A stretch of 64,000 bases of DNA from positions 62,001-126,000 of the forward strand of contig NZ_BDJL01000035.1 of assembly GCF_001950325.1 (NCBI RefSeq). The letters are read 5' to 3'. A program made the position numbers and the translations under genes. This DNA comes from Carboxydothermus islandicus (GTDB lineage Bacteria > Bacillota > Z-2901 > Carboxydothermales > Carboxydothermaceae). Position 1 is the first letter of the stretch, and the number at the start of each line of letters is the position of its first letter. Positions 8,514 through 17,215 of this stretch are shown one piece after another. A model generated the notes under the pieces. That model saw nothing but the letters and a program-made list of their open reading frames with translations, was not told the DNA's origin and did not search any database.

Positions 8514-9214
8514 AAAAAGTGCTTATTATCGAAGATGACCGGAGTATTGCGGAACTTGAGCGGGATTATTTAGAAGTAGCGGGGTTTTTGGCGGAGATTG
8601 CAGTTCATGGTGACCAGGGCTTAAAAAAAGCTTTAGAAGAAGAGTATGATTTAATCTTATTGGATCTAATGCTTCCCGGAATAGACGGCTTTGAGGTTTT
8701 ACGGGCGATTAGGGCCCAAAAGGATACGCCGGTCTTATTGGTTTCCGCCCGGAAAGAAGATATCGATAAGATCCGGGGGTTGGGGCTGGGAGCGGATGAT
8801 TATATCACCAAGCCCTTTAGCCCCAGTGAACTGGTAGCCCGGGTAAAGGCTCATATTGCCCGCTATGAACGGTTGACCGGAGGGCGAAAAAACCAGGATT
8901 TATTGGAGTTTCCGGGTTTAGTGATTGATACTGCCGGGCGCCGGGTTTTTGTGGAAGAAAAAGAAGTTATATTGACGGGTAAAGAGTATGATTTACTGCT
9001 GTTTTTGGCAAAACACCCTAACCGGGTATTTAGCAAGGAGGCATTATTTGAACGAATTTGGGGGATGGATTCCCTGGGCGATTTATCCACAGTTACTGTG
9101 CATATTCGAAAACTTCGGGAAAAAATCGAAAAAGACCCTTCTAACCCCCAGTATATTGAAACCATCTGGGGTGTAGGCTACCGGTTTTGTGGTCTGTGGC
9201 AAATTAGAGATTAG
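8510..9214 (+). CDS. DNA-binding response regulator, OmpR/PhoB family
   Basis: The 234-residue protein has a receiver domain with acidic pair Asp9/Asp10, phospho-acceptor Asp52 (LILLDLMLPG), Ser79 and Lys101, followed by a winged-helix domain (about 130-228) ending in the usual TVWGVGYRF-like segment (ETIWGVGYRF). It is the partner of the preceding kinase, with which it overlaps by four bases. It closes the exporter operon and probably controls it. Confidence 0.94.
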   Translation: MKKVLIIEDDRSIAELERDYLEVAGFLAEIAVHGDQGLKKALEEEYDLILLDLMLPGIDGFEVLRAIRAQKDTPVLLVSARKEDIDKIRGLGLGADDYITKPFSPSELVARVKAHIARYERLTGGRKNQDLLEFPGLVIDTAGRRVFVEEKEVILTGKEYDLLLFLAKHPNRVFSKEALFERIWGMDSLGDLSTVTVHIRKLREKIEKDPSNPQYIETIWGVGYRFCGLWQIRD

Positions 9215-9238
9215 AAGTTGGAAGTTGGAGGTTAGAGG
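9204..9238 (+). repeat. Array of five degenerate heptamers (TTRGARR), copy A
   Basis: Five successive 7-base units, TTAGAGA, TTAGAAG, TTGGAAG, TTGGAGG and TTAGAGG, run through the stop codon of the response regulator. Matching arrays are at 58518-58552 and 62180-62214. The rest of the gap to 9361 holds nothing I can name apart from a palindromic CCGGCCGG followed by T residues near 9283-9297. Confidence 0.65.
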
Positions 9239-9361
9239 GAAAAATTCATGTCGATCGGTCATTACGTTTGCTGTCTTTTAACCGGCCGGCTTTTTTGGCG
9301 GCTTCCCGAAGTAAATATTCAATGTTTTGCCAACCACCGACGACCGAACACCTACCACTAT

Positions 9362-10489
9362 TTACAGCCGCACTTTTTCCATAGCAATGCGGTACATTTG
9401 TTCTTTTTTGTTAAGGGGAACGTTGGGGATATAGTCTCGTTTCGTTAAGGTTAAAGCTTCTTTTTTGCAGGATGAAACACAAACGCCGCAGCCAAGGCAG
9501 AGCTCTTTGTTTAAGACCGCTTTTTTACTTTTGGGGTTGCCGGGCTCCCGCTCCACCAAGGATAAAGCATGAACCTGACATCTTTTGACGCAACTGCCAC
9601 AACCCACGCATTTTTCTTCTTCAATATTTAAGATAAAGCTTGACGGTTCAATAGACATAACCTGATGTTCGTTAATGGCTCTTAATACCCCGCAGCAGCA
9701 ACCGCAGCAGTTACAAATGTAGGCGGGTTTATTTTGGACATTATCCACCGAGTGAACCAGGCCCAGGTCTTTGGATTTTTTTAGAACCTCTAAAAGCTCA
9801 TCGACCGTTGCCGGGCGGGCAAAGCCCCGACGAATAAGCCAGTCGGCAGCCCCTCCGAGAGAAATGCAAATGTCTTCAACTGGAGCTCCAACCTTGCAGG
9901 TATTGCCAAGATGTTCCTGCTGGTGGCGGCAGTAGCACAAGGTGAGCGCACCGCCACCGGCAGCTTTTACAATTTCCGTGGCTCGCTCGTAAGATACGAT
10001 TTCGGTTTTAACTTCGTCGTTTATCGCTTCTTCATAAGGTAGGGCCCGAAACATTTTGGTGGGGCTTCCAAAAAACTCTTCCGGTACCCCGGGCTCGTGG
10101 TGGTAAGCTTCAAAAAGCTCGGCCAGGTCTTTCAAGGGAAGATTGGGGTCTACTCGCATAAAGGTGTATTCAAAAAAGCCTACAACCGTAGGGGTGAGCA
10201 TGTAGTAAGTTTCATTGTTACGCACAACGTCAATTACCAGGCCTTTATTGGCCATGTTTTCAAGATATCCCTTTAACTCATTGGGATTAATGCCGGTTGC
10301 GGCTGACAGTTTTTCTAAGGTAACAAAACCGGCGGGGAATTTGCTGCCAATTTCTGCTTCCTGTTCGGTATAGAGCGTCTTTAATATTTTCATTAAAGTT
10401 TCGGAAAAAGGTGCTCCTACCGGGTTTTTATGAAGCCTTGCCGCTAAAGCTTTATAAACTTCTTCTTTGGAAAACCCAAGATGTCCCAT
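9362..10489 (-). CDS. Winged-helix/iron-sulfur protein with two C-terminal [4Fe-4S] motifs
   Basis: This 375-residue cytoplasmic protein is of unknown role. Residues about 25-115 look like a winged helix (FVTLEKLSAATGINPNEL... then NKGLVIDVV...YYMLTP). The middle carries cysteines at 185, 187, 198 and 208 and a remarkable group at 259, 261, 262, 264, 265 and 266 (CNCCGCCCG). The C-terminus has a two-cluster ferredoxin domain (Cys294/297/300/304 and 331/334/337/341). Similar winged-helix-ferredoxin proteins occur in anaerobes, usually annotated only as iron-sulfur proteins. GGAGG stands before the ATG. It could be a redox-responsive regulator or an electron carrier; the sequence does not decide. 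Confidence 0.75.
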   Translation of the reverse strand: MGHLGFSKEEVYKALAARLHKNPVGAPFSETLMKILKTLYTEQEAEIGSKFPAGFVTLEKLSAATGINPNELKGYLENMANKGLVIDVVRNNETYYMLTPTVVGFFEYTFMRVDPNLPLKDLAELFEAYHHEPGVPEEFFGSPTKMFRALPYEEAINDEVKTEIVSYERATEIVKAAGGGALTLCYCRHQQEHLGNTCKVGAPVEDICISLGGAADWLIRRGFARPATVDELLEVLKKSKDLGLVHSVDNVQNKPAYICNCCGCCCGVLRAINEHQVMSIEPSSFILNIEEEKCVGCGSCVKRCQVHALSLVEREPGNPKSKKAVLNKELCLGCGVCVSSCKKEALTLTKRDYIPNVPLNKKEQMYRIAMEKVRL

Positions 10490-10579
10490 ACCAAAACCTC
10501 CTGAATATTAAGAATATTATTAAAACTGTATTCGCTAAAAAATAATGAATGCCTTTTCAATCTTAAAGTTTTTTTAAAA

Positions 10580-10942
10580 TTATTTAATAACAGGGAGATT
10601 TAAAAGGTAGATACTAACACCGATGGCTATACCCGCTAAGAGCAGTTCAACATAAAAAACTTCCACAAAAAAGAAAATTGAAACTAAGATGGATAGGTTT
10701 AGCATTATAATGGAAACTGCTTTGGCTTTTTTAGAAATTGCCCGCTTTTCCTCCCAGTGGCGGATAGCCTGGCCAAAACGGGGATGATTTAAAAGCCACT
10801 GATGGAGCCGTTTGGAACTACGGGCAAAAAAATAGGCTGCCAGCAGGATTAATGGGGTGGTAGGTAAAACGGGTAAAAATATTCCTAAGATTCCAAGAGC
10901 AAGGGAAAAAATACCTAATATTAGATAGAGAGTTTGCAGCAT
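10580..10942 (-). CDS. DUF454 (YbaN-like) inner membrane protein
   Basis: The 120-residue membrane protein has a hydrophobic N-terminus containing the family pattern GIFLPVLPTTPLILLAAYFFARSS, then RLHQWLLNHPRFG, and two C-terminal helices (about 78-115). These are the hallmarks of the DUF454/YbaN family, whose function is unknown. It stands alone between a minus-strand Fe-S gene and a divergent radical SAM gene; GGAGG precedes the ATG. Confidence 0.85.
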   Translation of the reverse strand: MLQTLYLILGIFSLALGILGIFLPVLPTTPLILLAAYFFARSSKRLHQWLLNHPRFGQAIRHWEEKRAISKKAKAVSIIMLNLSILVSIFFFVEVFYVELLLAGIAIGVSIYLLNLPVIK

Positions 10943-11021
10943 GACGACCTCCTGCGGGGTAAACTAAATCTACGATTATTATAACAAATTTCGGCAAGAT
11001 AATAATATCGGGGGGAGTAGG

Positions 11022-11927
11022 ATGAAGGTTGAACCGGGGTATATTTCTCTTTTTAAAACCGGTGAACTTAAAAACCGGGTTGAGTGTTTAGATAAGCTGT
11101 TAACCAACTGCGCTGTTTGCCCCCACCACTGCGGTGTAGATCGGTTCCGGGGAGAGCGGGGTTTTTGCGGGGGAGGATATTTGCCGGTGGTGGCAAGTTA
11201 TGGACCGCATTTTGGAGAAGAAAGGGTTTTGGTGGGGGAACATGGTTCCGGCACAATCTTTTTTAGCCACTGTACTTTAAAATGTGTTTTCTGCCAGAAC
11301 TGTGAGATAAGTCAGTACGGCGAAGGGGAGGAAGTTACGCCCCAAGATTTAGCCGAGATAATGCTTATTTTACAAAGGAAAGGATGCCACAATATCAATT
11401 TAGTTTCCCCCACCCATTTTGTGCCGGCAATTGTAGAAGCCGTCCTTATAGCTGCCCGGGAAGGGCTTATGATACCGCTTGTATATAATACCAGCGGCTA
11501 TGAAAGGGTTGAGACTTTACGTTTGTTAGAAGGTATAGTTGATATATATATGCCGGATATTAAATTTGGGGATGATGAAATCGGGAAAAAATATGCCAAA
11601 GCGCCGGGATATTTTGAAATTACTAAAAAAGCGGTATTAGAAATGGAGCGGCAGGTAGGGGGGTTAAAACTGGATGAGAAAGGGATAGCTTTTCGGGGAG
11701 TATTAATTCGCCATTTAATTTTACCGGACAACTTAGCAAAAACTGATAAAGTCTTAGAGTTTATTGCCAGTGAATTATCCAAAGATGTGGCAGTAAATTT
11801 AATGGACCAGTACTGGCCGGCTCATAAAGCTTACAGTTTTAGTGAACTTTCCCGGAGGATTACCGGGGAAGAATATCACTACTGGCTTTCCTTTGGGAAA
11901 AAACTTAAGCTTAATTTAATTAAATAG
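11022..11927 (+). CDS. Radical SAM protein, PflA/PflX-like
   Basis: The 301-residue protein has the radical SAM cluster motif CTLKCVFC (Cys84, Cys88, Cys91) and a preceding cysteine group (Cys30, Cys33, Cys37, Cys49). It fits the family of pyruvate-formate-lyase-activase homologues often called PflX or COG1313. These proteins should cleave S-adenosylmethionine reductively, but no target is known, and no glycyl-radical enzyme is nearby. The ATG follows GGGGGGAG. Transcribed alone, it ends at a strong terminator. Confidence 0.85.
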   Translation: MKVEPGYISLFKTGELKNRVECLDKLLTNCAVCPHHCGVDRFRGERGFCGGGYLPVVASYGPHFGEERVLVGEHGSGTIFFSHCTLKCVFCQNCEISQYGEGEEVTPQDLAEIMLILQRKGCHNINLVSPTHFVPAIVEAVLIAAREGLMIPLVYNTSGYERVETLRLLEGIVDIYMPDIKFGDDEIGKKYAKAPGYFEITKKAVLEMERQVGGLKLDEKGIAFRGVLIRHLILPDNLAKTDKVLEFIASELSKDVAVNLMDQYWPAHKAYSFSELSRRITGEEYHYWLSFGKKLKLNLIK

Positions 11928-11950
11928 CCCAGGCATAAAAGATAAAAAGC

Positions 11951-11986
11951 AAAAAGGGCAGTCCGGCACATGGACTTGCCCTTTTT
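11951..11986. terminator. Bidirectional terminator between convergent genes
   Basis: AAAAAGGGCAGTCC and GGACTTGCCCTTTTT form a long stem with a 7-base loop and A and T runs on both sides, so it can serve the radical SAM gene (plus) and the cytochrome b gene (minus). Confidence 0.85.
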
Positions 11987-11991
11987 ATAAA

Positions 11992-12702
11992 TTATCCTTC
12001 ATCAAAAATTTGCTGTTTAAAGATTTGGGATCTTTCTTGCTGGTCGTTATCATTGTTCTTTATACGCTTTAACCACAGCGGGTGACGATGCTCGGCATAT
12101 TCCAAACTTACTTTTCCGGTAAACATGCTGGGTATGAGGTTTCGGTTTTCCCGAAAAAGAATAAAGGCTAACAAATGGGCGAAGATCCCGAGTCCCAATA
12201 AAAAGGAGGAGATGTTATGCAAAGTAGTTGCCAGCCAAACAAGTTTTGGGTTAAGGCTTATACCTGGCAGATTTTTGTATACCTTGATCATGCCGGTTAA
12301 TACTATGAGCAAGAAATTAAAAGCCATATATGCATAGGCAAGACGCTGTTCGGCAAGGTATTTATCGCTGGGGGGTTCGGGTTTTTTCGTTATTAAACTT
12401 TTTATAATTAAATAAGATTCCCTTATGTCGCCCCGGCGTGGCCAGAGGTCGAAATCCCGGGTAATTATTTTACTGGCCAAATGAAAAAATAAGGCAAAAG
12501 TTAAAACCGCTGCGGCCAGGTAGTGAAGCTTCAGGGTAAAGCTATAATCGGCTGACCAGCTAAGACCCGGAAGGGTAGAAATAAAATACCTTTTTGCTAC
12601 CGGCAACTGCACAAAGCCCGTAAAAAACAATGTAAAAGTTGATAAAGCTACCAGCCAATGGGTCATAATTGCCGAGAAATCATGCCTCTTAATCATTTTC
12701 AT
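11992..12702 (-). CDS. Membrane cytochrome b subunit (formate dehydrogenase gamma/cytochrome b561 type)
   Basis: This 236-residue protein has about four membrane helices (near residues 15-32, 52-75, 110-132 and 145-168) with His residues in or near helices (His7, His15, HYLAAA, FHLAS, LHNISSF, FAHLLAF). The pattern fits the diheme cytochrome b that anchors formate dehydrogenase or hydrogenase complexes. Its start overlaps the end of the Fe-S subunit gene by 14 bases, so the two are co-translated. No catalytic molybdenum or Ni-Fe subunit is encoded in the window. It would pass electrons between an extracytoplasmic Fe-S subunit and quinone. Confidence 0.8.
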   Translation of the reverse strand: MKMIKRHDFSAIMTHWLVALSTFTLFFTGFVQLPVAKRYFISTLPGLSWSADYSFTLKLHYLAAAVLTFALFFHLASKIITRDFDLWPRRGDIRESYLIIKSLITKKPEPPSDKYLAEQRLAYAYMAFNFLLIVLTGMIKVYKNLPGISLNPKLVWLATTLHNISSFLLGLGIFAHLLAFILFRENRNLIPSMFTGKVSLEYAEHRHPLWLKRIKNNDNDQQERSQIFKQQIFDEG

Positions 12703-13687
12703 GTTTACTTCCCTCCCTGGTAAAAGTCTTGTAGGCGGTAATACCTGCTGTCAAAAGGCCAGCCAAGGGAGCAAGAGCAAGGCTTTTAACAAGGTGTTCC
12801 GGAGCATCGGAAGGATTATCGGTAAATGTAGGCATTGCTGGTTTCCCAGATTTTTTGTCCCCTGCTCCTTGCTTTATTAGGGCTTCATTTATTTCTGAAA
12901 ACGGAATATGGGAAACGTATAAAACAGAAGTTCCACCGTTTTCTTTATCGCCGTATATGTAGCCATTTATTTCTTTGGCCCGTTCCCTGGCTAATTTAAT
13001 TATTTCTTCTTTTGTTCCAAAGGTTATTGCTCCGTTAGGACACGATTCGACACATGCCGGAACCTTGCCTGCTGTAAGGCGGTGATGGCAAAAATCGCAT
13101 TTGTACATCACGCCACCGCCAAGAAGGCCAGGGGCAATTTTCATGTAAAGACCAACTCCCCCCTGACGCTGGGGTATGCCCCAGGGGCAGACTGCCTGGC
13201 ACTTGGCGCCGCCCAGGCAACTGCTGTCATCTATAACCACTGCGCCTTCCGGAGTTTGGGTATTTGCTCCAAAAGGACAAAGGTTGGCGCAGGGAGGATT
13301 ATCACAGTGCATGCAGTGCCGGGGGATATTTATTTTTTCAATCTGGCCATTCCTTAAAATCTCAACTGTTTGAACTATGGTCCAATTATAGGGCGTTAAT
13401 CGGTCGCGAACCTCTCGCTTATCAGACCAGTCATCGTACTTTCCGGTAGGCCAGTTTACCGGTATCGGGTGGACCGGTTCTGGAAATTTATGACGGTTTT
13501 CTTCCCGGCAGGCTAAAACGCAGCTTTCACAACCGGTACATTTAGTCAGGTCAATCATCATGGCATACTTTTTTTGGGTATTGGGAGAAGCGTGGCTGGG
13601 TTTTGCATGAAGGGCAACTGCTCCGGCTGCTCCGGCGATTAAGCTTTTTCGTAGAAACTCCCGACGAGACATTTTCTTTTGCTGCAT
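12689..13687 (-). CDS. Tat-exported four-cluster Fe-S subunit (HybA/FdnH type)
   Basis: The 332-residue protein begins with a twin-arginine signal (SRREFLRKSLIAGAAGAVAL), followed by four ferredoxin-type cysteine groups starting at DLTKCTGCESCVLAC and including CMHCDNPPC, CLGGAKCQAVCPWG and CDFCHHRL...CVESCPNGA. A hydrophobic segment near the C-terminus (ALAPLAGLLTAGITAY) probably anchors it. The ATG at 13687 follows AAAGGAGGT; an earlier in-frame ATG lacks such a site. It is the electron-transfer subunit of an extracytoplasmic dehydrogenase or hydrogenase, with its cytochrome b partner next to it but without a catalytic subunit here. Confidence 0.85.
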   Translation of the reverse strand: MQQKKMSRREFLRKSLIAGAAGAVALHAKPSHASPNTQKKYAMMIDLTKCTGCESCVLACREENRHKFPEPVHPIPVNWPTGKYDDWSDKREVRDRLTPYNWTIVQTVEILRNGQIEKINIPRHCMHCDNPPCANLCPFGANTQTPEGAVVIDDSSCLGGAKCQAVCPWGIPQRQGGVGLYMKIAPGLLGGGVMYKCDFCHHRLTAGKVPACVESCPNGAITFGTKEEIIKLARERAKEINGYIYGDKENGGTSVLYVSHIPFSEINEALIKQGAGDKKSGKPAMPTFTDNPSDAPEHLVKSLALAPLAGLLTAGITAYKTFTREGSKHEND

Positions 13688-13729
13688 TTTTCTTACCTCC
13701 TTTACCTGATAAGAATTTTGCAATTTACG

Positions 13730-13769
13730 ATTATATTTATAAAAAATTACGCTGTCAATAAAAATGACA
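13730..13769 (-). promoter_or_regulatory. Consensus sigma-A promoter with overlapping dyad, upstream of the Fe-S/cytochrome b operon
   Basis: On the minus strand TTGACA (13753-13758) and TATAAT (13730-13735) are both perfect and spaced by exactly 17 bases. The -35 forms the right half of a dyad TGTCA-N7-TGACA (13753-13769). A perfect promoter overlapped by a dyad suggests a repressor or Crp/Fnr-type control. TGTCA/TGACA half-sites resemble CooA half-sites, but CooA sites known elsewhere have a 6-base spacer. The rest of the gap to 13923 is AT-rich and shows no further site I can support. Confidence 0.65.
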
Positions 13770-13923
13770 TAATTACATAATTTTAAAAATTTTAAAAATA
13801 TTTATTAAACCAGGCTTTAAGGAAAATATAGATTGGGTTTTAGAATACTAAGAATTTCCACCGGTTAAATTAAATTCTGGAAGTGCTGCGGCAAACTTTT
13901 GGAAACGGGTGGAGGTTATAAAA

Positions 13924-14775
13924 ATGGCTGAAGATAAGCTTTCCATTGACATTTTGTCTCCGGAAGCAGTAACTAAAAAAGCCGAAACCATTGGGGTAAA
14001 AAAGGCGAGAAATGCTTTAAGGAGTACGGTAATGCTGGGGGTGCTGGCTGGAGCATTTATTGCGATGGCGGGGGAGTTCTATACTTTAGCGGTAGTTGAT
14101 ACCGGCCTTGGATTTTCTCTGACAAAATTAATTGGTGGTTTTGTATTTTCCCTGGGGCTTATTTTAGTAGTGGTAACTGGTGCTGAACTTTTTACGGGAA
14201 ATACCCTCTTAATCATAGCTTACATGACGAGAAAAATTACTCTGAAAGAATTAATGAGGAACTGGGTTTTGGTTTACCTGGGGAATTTTATTGGAGCGGT
14301 TGGAATTGCGGTGTTAGTTTTTTACGCTAAACAGTACACCTTAAAGGAGTATCATTTTGCGCTGGAGGCTTTAAAAATTGCCCAGGGAAAGCTTGCCAAT
14401 GATTTTTTTACTGCATTAGTGCGTGGGATTTTAGCTAATCTATTGGTGGTAATGGCTGTCTGGCTGTCTTATGCTGGAAGAAGTCTTGCGGATAAATTTT
14501 TAGCGGTAATCCTGCCTGTTTCAGCGTTTGTGGCTTCGGGATTTGAACATTCAATTGCCAATATGTATTTTGTACCTTTTGCTATTTTTATAAAAAGTCT
14601 ACCGGAAGTAATTGGTGCCTTACAAAAATCAGGTTATAGAGGTGATATTTCTACTATTACCTGGGCAAATTTTTTGGTAAAAAACCTAATCCCAGTAACC
14701 ATTGGGAATATTATTGGCGGAGGCTTTTTGGTGGGGCTTGTTTACTGGTTTGTGTATTTGTATAAGCGAAAGTGA
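13924..14775 (+). CDS. Formate/nitrite transporter family channel (FocA/NirC type)
   Basis: The 283-residue membrane protein has six helices and the family features: AGAFIAMAGEFYTL near helix 1, GAELFTGNT in helix 2 (about residues 85-95), the paired NWVLVYLGNFIGA segment, GILANLLVVMAVW and NIIGGGFLVGLVYW at the end. Such pentameric channels pass formate, nitrite or hydrosulfide. The ATG at 13924 follows TGGAGGT; an earlier GTG overlaps that site. It is divergent from the Fe-S/cytochrome b pair, which makes formate a reasonable substrate guess but not proof. Confidence 0.9.
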   Translation: MAEDKLSIDILSPEAVTKKAETIGVKKARNALRSTVMLGVLAGAFIAMAGEFYTLAVVDTGLGFSLTKLIGGFVFSLGLILVVVTGAELFTGNTLLIIAYMTRKITLKELMRNWVLVYLGNFIGAVGIAVLVFYAKQYTLKEYHFALEALKIAQGKLANDFFTALVRGILANLLVVMAVWLSYAGRSLADKFLAVILPVSAFVASGFEHSIANMYFVPFAIFIKSLPEVIGALQKSGYRGDISTITWANFLVKNLIPVTIGNIIGGGFLVGLVYWFVYLYKRK

Positions 14776-14821
14776 TGTAATATAATAAAATAATAGTTTG
14801 TTTTGAGGGGAGAGGAGATTT

Positions 14822-16042
14822 TTGCAGGTAGTATCGTCTATAAAGAGAAGTTTTAAAATCTACAGCGGCCTTCCCAAAAGCATCTATGTTTTGTTTATTG
14901 CCAATATTGTTAATAATATGGGTAATTTTGTCTGGCCTTTTTTAACCATGCTTTTTACCCGGAAACTGGGACTGGGAGCGGAAAAGGCTGGGTTAATAGT
15001 TACGTTAGCTATTTTGCTTCAATTACCCGGAGCAGCTTTTGCCGGGAAGATTGCCGATAAGATAGGCCGGAAAAAAGTCTTAGTAATTTTTCAAGGCCTT
15101 GCCGGTTTACTGTTTATTCCGGCGGCGTTTATGCCTGGCCCTTATGAGGTGGCTTTCTTTGTAATTATCTCTGGATTTTTCTGGGGAGGAATACAGCCGG
15201 TAAGCCGGGCGCTTATTACTGACCTAACTCGGGGAGAAGAAAGGATTCGAGCCTTTTCTCTAACTTATCTCGGGGTAAACATTGGTTTTGCCCTGGGCCC
15301 CCTTTTGGCGGGTTTTCTTTATGCCTACGGGATAAAGGTTATTTTCCTGGGGAATGCCTTCTCTTGCCTTGCTTCTTCGCTGTTATCGGCATTTTTTGTG
15401 GAGGAACCGTTTAATCCTTCTGAGGCTAAAAATAGTTTAGAAGCGCCGGTAAAGGGTGGACTAATCGATGTATTAAAGCTTAGACCTTCTTTGTTTTTCT
15501 TTTCACTGATCTGGTTTATATATTCTTTTGTTTATGTCCAGTCGACTTTCGGGATGTCTTTAACGGTGACGGATTTATTTGGGGAGTTAACCGGGGCTAA
15601 GGTGTTAGGAAGTTTGATGACGGTAAATGGGCTGGGGGTAGTGCTTTTAACCGGGCCCCTTACCAAAATCTTTGAGCACCGGGAGCCTTTAACAGCGGTA
15701 TATATCTCGGGACTTCTTTATGCTCTTGGTTTTGGTATGCTTGCCTTTGTGAAAAGTTATCTCTGGCTTTTAATTTCGGCCTTAATCTGGACTGCCGGGG
15801 AAGTGGCGGGAGCGGTTACGGTAAATGTTTATATTTCCGACCGTACTCCTGTAACCCATCGAGGACGGGTAAACGCCTTTTTACATATCATGTCCCGGGC
15901 GGGTTTTTCGGCGGGTCCTGTAGCAATGGGAGCGGTAGCCTCGTTATATGGATTAAAACTTTTATGGCTTCTTTCCGGAGTACTGGCTTTAACAGGAGCG
16001 ATAGCGGTCTTATATTTACGGCAACTGGAGGGGTCTTGGTGA
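14822..16042 (+). CDS. Major facilitator superfamily transporter
   Basis: The 406-residue protein has about twelve hydrophobic segments and the loop motif GKIADKIGRKKVL between helices 2 and 3, which defines the MFS; the N-terminal half resembles drug/proton antiporters. It starts at TTG with GGGGAGAGGAG just upstream; no ATG lies in the first 30 residues. Its stop overlaps the GTG of the following methyltransferase gene (GTGA). The substrate is unknown. Confidence 0.88.
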   Translation: MQVVSSIKRSFKIYSGLPKSIYVLFIANIVNNMGNFVWPFLTMLFTRKLGLGAEKAGLIVTLAILLQLPGAAFAGKIADKIGRKKVLVIFQGLAGLLFIPAAFMPGPYEVAFFVIISGFFWGGIQPVSRALITDLTRGEERIRAFSLTYLGVNIGFALGPLLAGFLYAYGIKVIFLGNAFSCLASSLLSAFFVEEPFNPSEAKNSLEAPVKGGLIDVLKLRPSLFFFSLIWFIYSFVYVQSTFGMSLTVTDLFGELTGAKVLGSLMTVNGLGVVLLTGPLTKIFEHREPLTAVYISGLLYALGFGMLAFVKSYLWLLISALIWTAGEVAGAVTVNVYISDRTPVTHRGRVNAFLHIMSRAGFSAGPVAMGAVASLYGLKLLWLLSGVLALTGAIAVLYLRQLEGSW

Positions 16043-17175
16043 AACTAAACTTAATTGCTACTGCTGCTTTCGGTTTGGAGTCGGTGGTGGCGTTAGAATT
16101 AAAAAATCTTGGGATTAACGATGTCATGGTGGAAAATGGGAAGGTGCAGTTTTTTGGGGATTATTCTACTATTGCCCGGACCAATCTCTGGCTTCGGACT
16201 GCTGACAGGGTTTTAATAAAAGCAGGGGAGTTTTATGCTGAAAGCTTTGAGGAGCTTTTTGAAAAAACCAAAGCATTACCCTGGGAGGAGTTTTTACCGG
16301 AAAACGCAAATTTTCCGGTAACCGGTAAAGCTGTTAGGTCCAGGCTTATGAGCGTTTCCGACTGTCAGGCAATTGTAAAAAAAGCCATTGTGGAGAGATT
16401 AAAGGGTAAGTACCGTCTTAACTGGTTTCCGGAGGATGGGCCGGAGTTTAAGATCGAAGTTTCTTTGTTAAAAGATTTAGCAACCCTTACCATTGATACC
16501 AGCGGTGCCGGTTTACATAAACGGGGTTACCGAAAATTAACCGGCCGGGCACCTTTGCGGGAAACTCTGGCGGCAGCTCTGGTAATTCTTTCCCGCTGGC
16601 GGGAAGACCGGGCTTTGGCTGACCCTTTTTGCGGCTCCGGCACCATACCGGTGGAAGCGGCTTTAATTGGGCTAAATATTGCGCCGGGAGTAAACCGGGA
16701 GTTCGCCTTTACCAAATGGCCCTGGTTTCCTAAAAAAGAATTGGAGCTTGCCAGGGAAGAAGCAAGGAGCAAGCAGCGTAACCTTAAGCTTTTAATTTAC
16801 GGCAGCGATATATCAGAAGATGAATTAAGTTATGCCCGCTATCATGCCAAAGCTGCAGGAGTAGAAAAGAGCATCAGGTTTTTTAAAAAAGATTTCCGGG
16901 AAGTTAAATTTGCTGAAGAGTATGGCTGGCTAATTTCTAATTTACCCTACGGGGAGAGAATTGGGGATGGGCGGGAAGTGGAGAAACTTTACCGGGAATT
17001 AAAAATCTTAAGGGAGAAACTTCCCACCTGGTCTTTTTATTTTTTAAGCAGTCATCCGGCTTTTGAAAAACTTTATGGCAGAAAAGCGGATAAACGGCGT
17101 AAGCTTTATAACGGGAAGATTGAAACCCACTTTTACCAGTTCTTTGGGCCCAAATCACCAAAAATTATACTTTAA
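16039..17175 (+). CDS. THUMP-domain rRNA guanine-N2 methyltransferase (RlmL/YpsC type)
   Basis: The 378-residue enzyme has a ferredoxin-like/THUMP N-terminal half (about residues 1-160) and a Rossmann methyltransferase half with the SAM motif DPFCGSGTIPVEAAL and the catalytic loop ISNLPYGERIG (usually N-P-P-Y; here N-L-P-Y, as in this family). The family methylates guanine-N2 in 23S rRNA. The GTG at 16039 follows GGAGGGG and overlaps the MFS stop; the open frame upstream is inside the MFS gene and not translated. Confidence 0.88.
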   Translation: MKLNLIATAAFGLESVVALELKNLGINDVMVENGKVQFFGDYSTIARTNLWLRTADRVLIKAGEFYAESFEELFEKTKALPWEEFLPENANFPVTGKAVRSRLMSVSDCQAIVKKAIVERLKGKYRLNWFPEDGPEFKIEVSLLKDLATLTIDTSGAGLHKRGYRKLTGRAPLRETLAAALVILSRWREDRALADPFCGSGTIPVEAALIGLNIAPGVNREFAFTKWPWFPKKELELAREEARSKQRNLKLLIYGSDISEDELSYARYHAKAAGVEKSIRFFKKDFREVKFAEEYGWLISNLPYGERIGDGREVEKLYRELKILREKLPTWSFYFLSSHPAFEKLYGRKADKRRKLYNGKIETHFYQFFGPKSPKIIL

Positions 17176-17215
17176 ATTATAATAATTTAGGGTATAATTA
17201 TTATGAGGTGGTTTT

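Noticed and set aside
9248-9448. Short plus-strand frame after the response regulator
   Set aside because: It overlaps the end of the minus-strand iron-sulfur gene and has no family pattern or start signal.
13753-13769. TGTCA-N7-TGACA as a definite CooA site
   Set aside because: Known CooA sites have a 6-base spacer, and the dyad overlaps the -35 of a perfect promoter, which suits a repressor better; kept only as a candidate operator.
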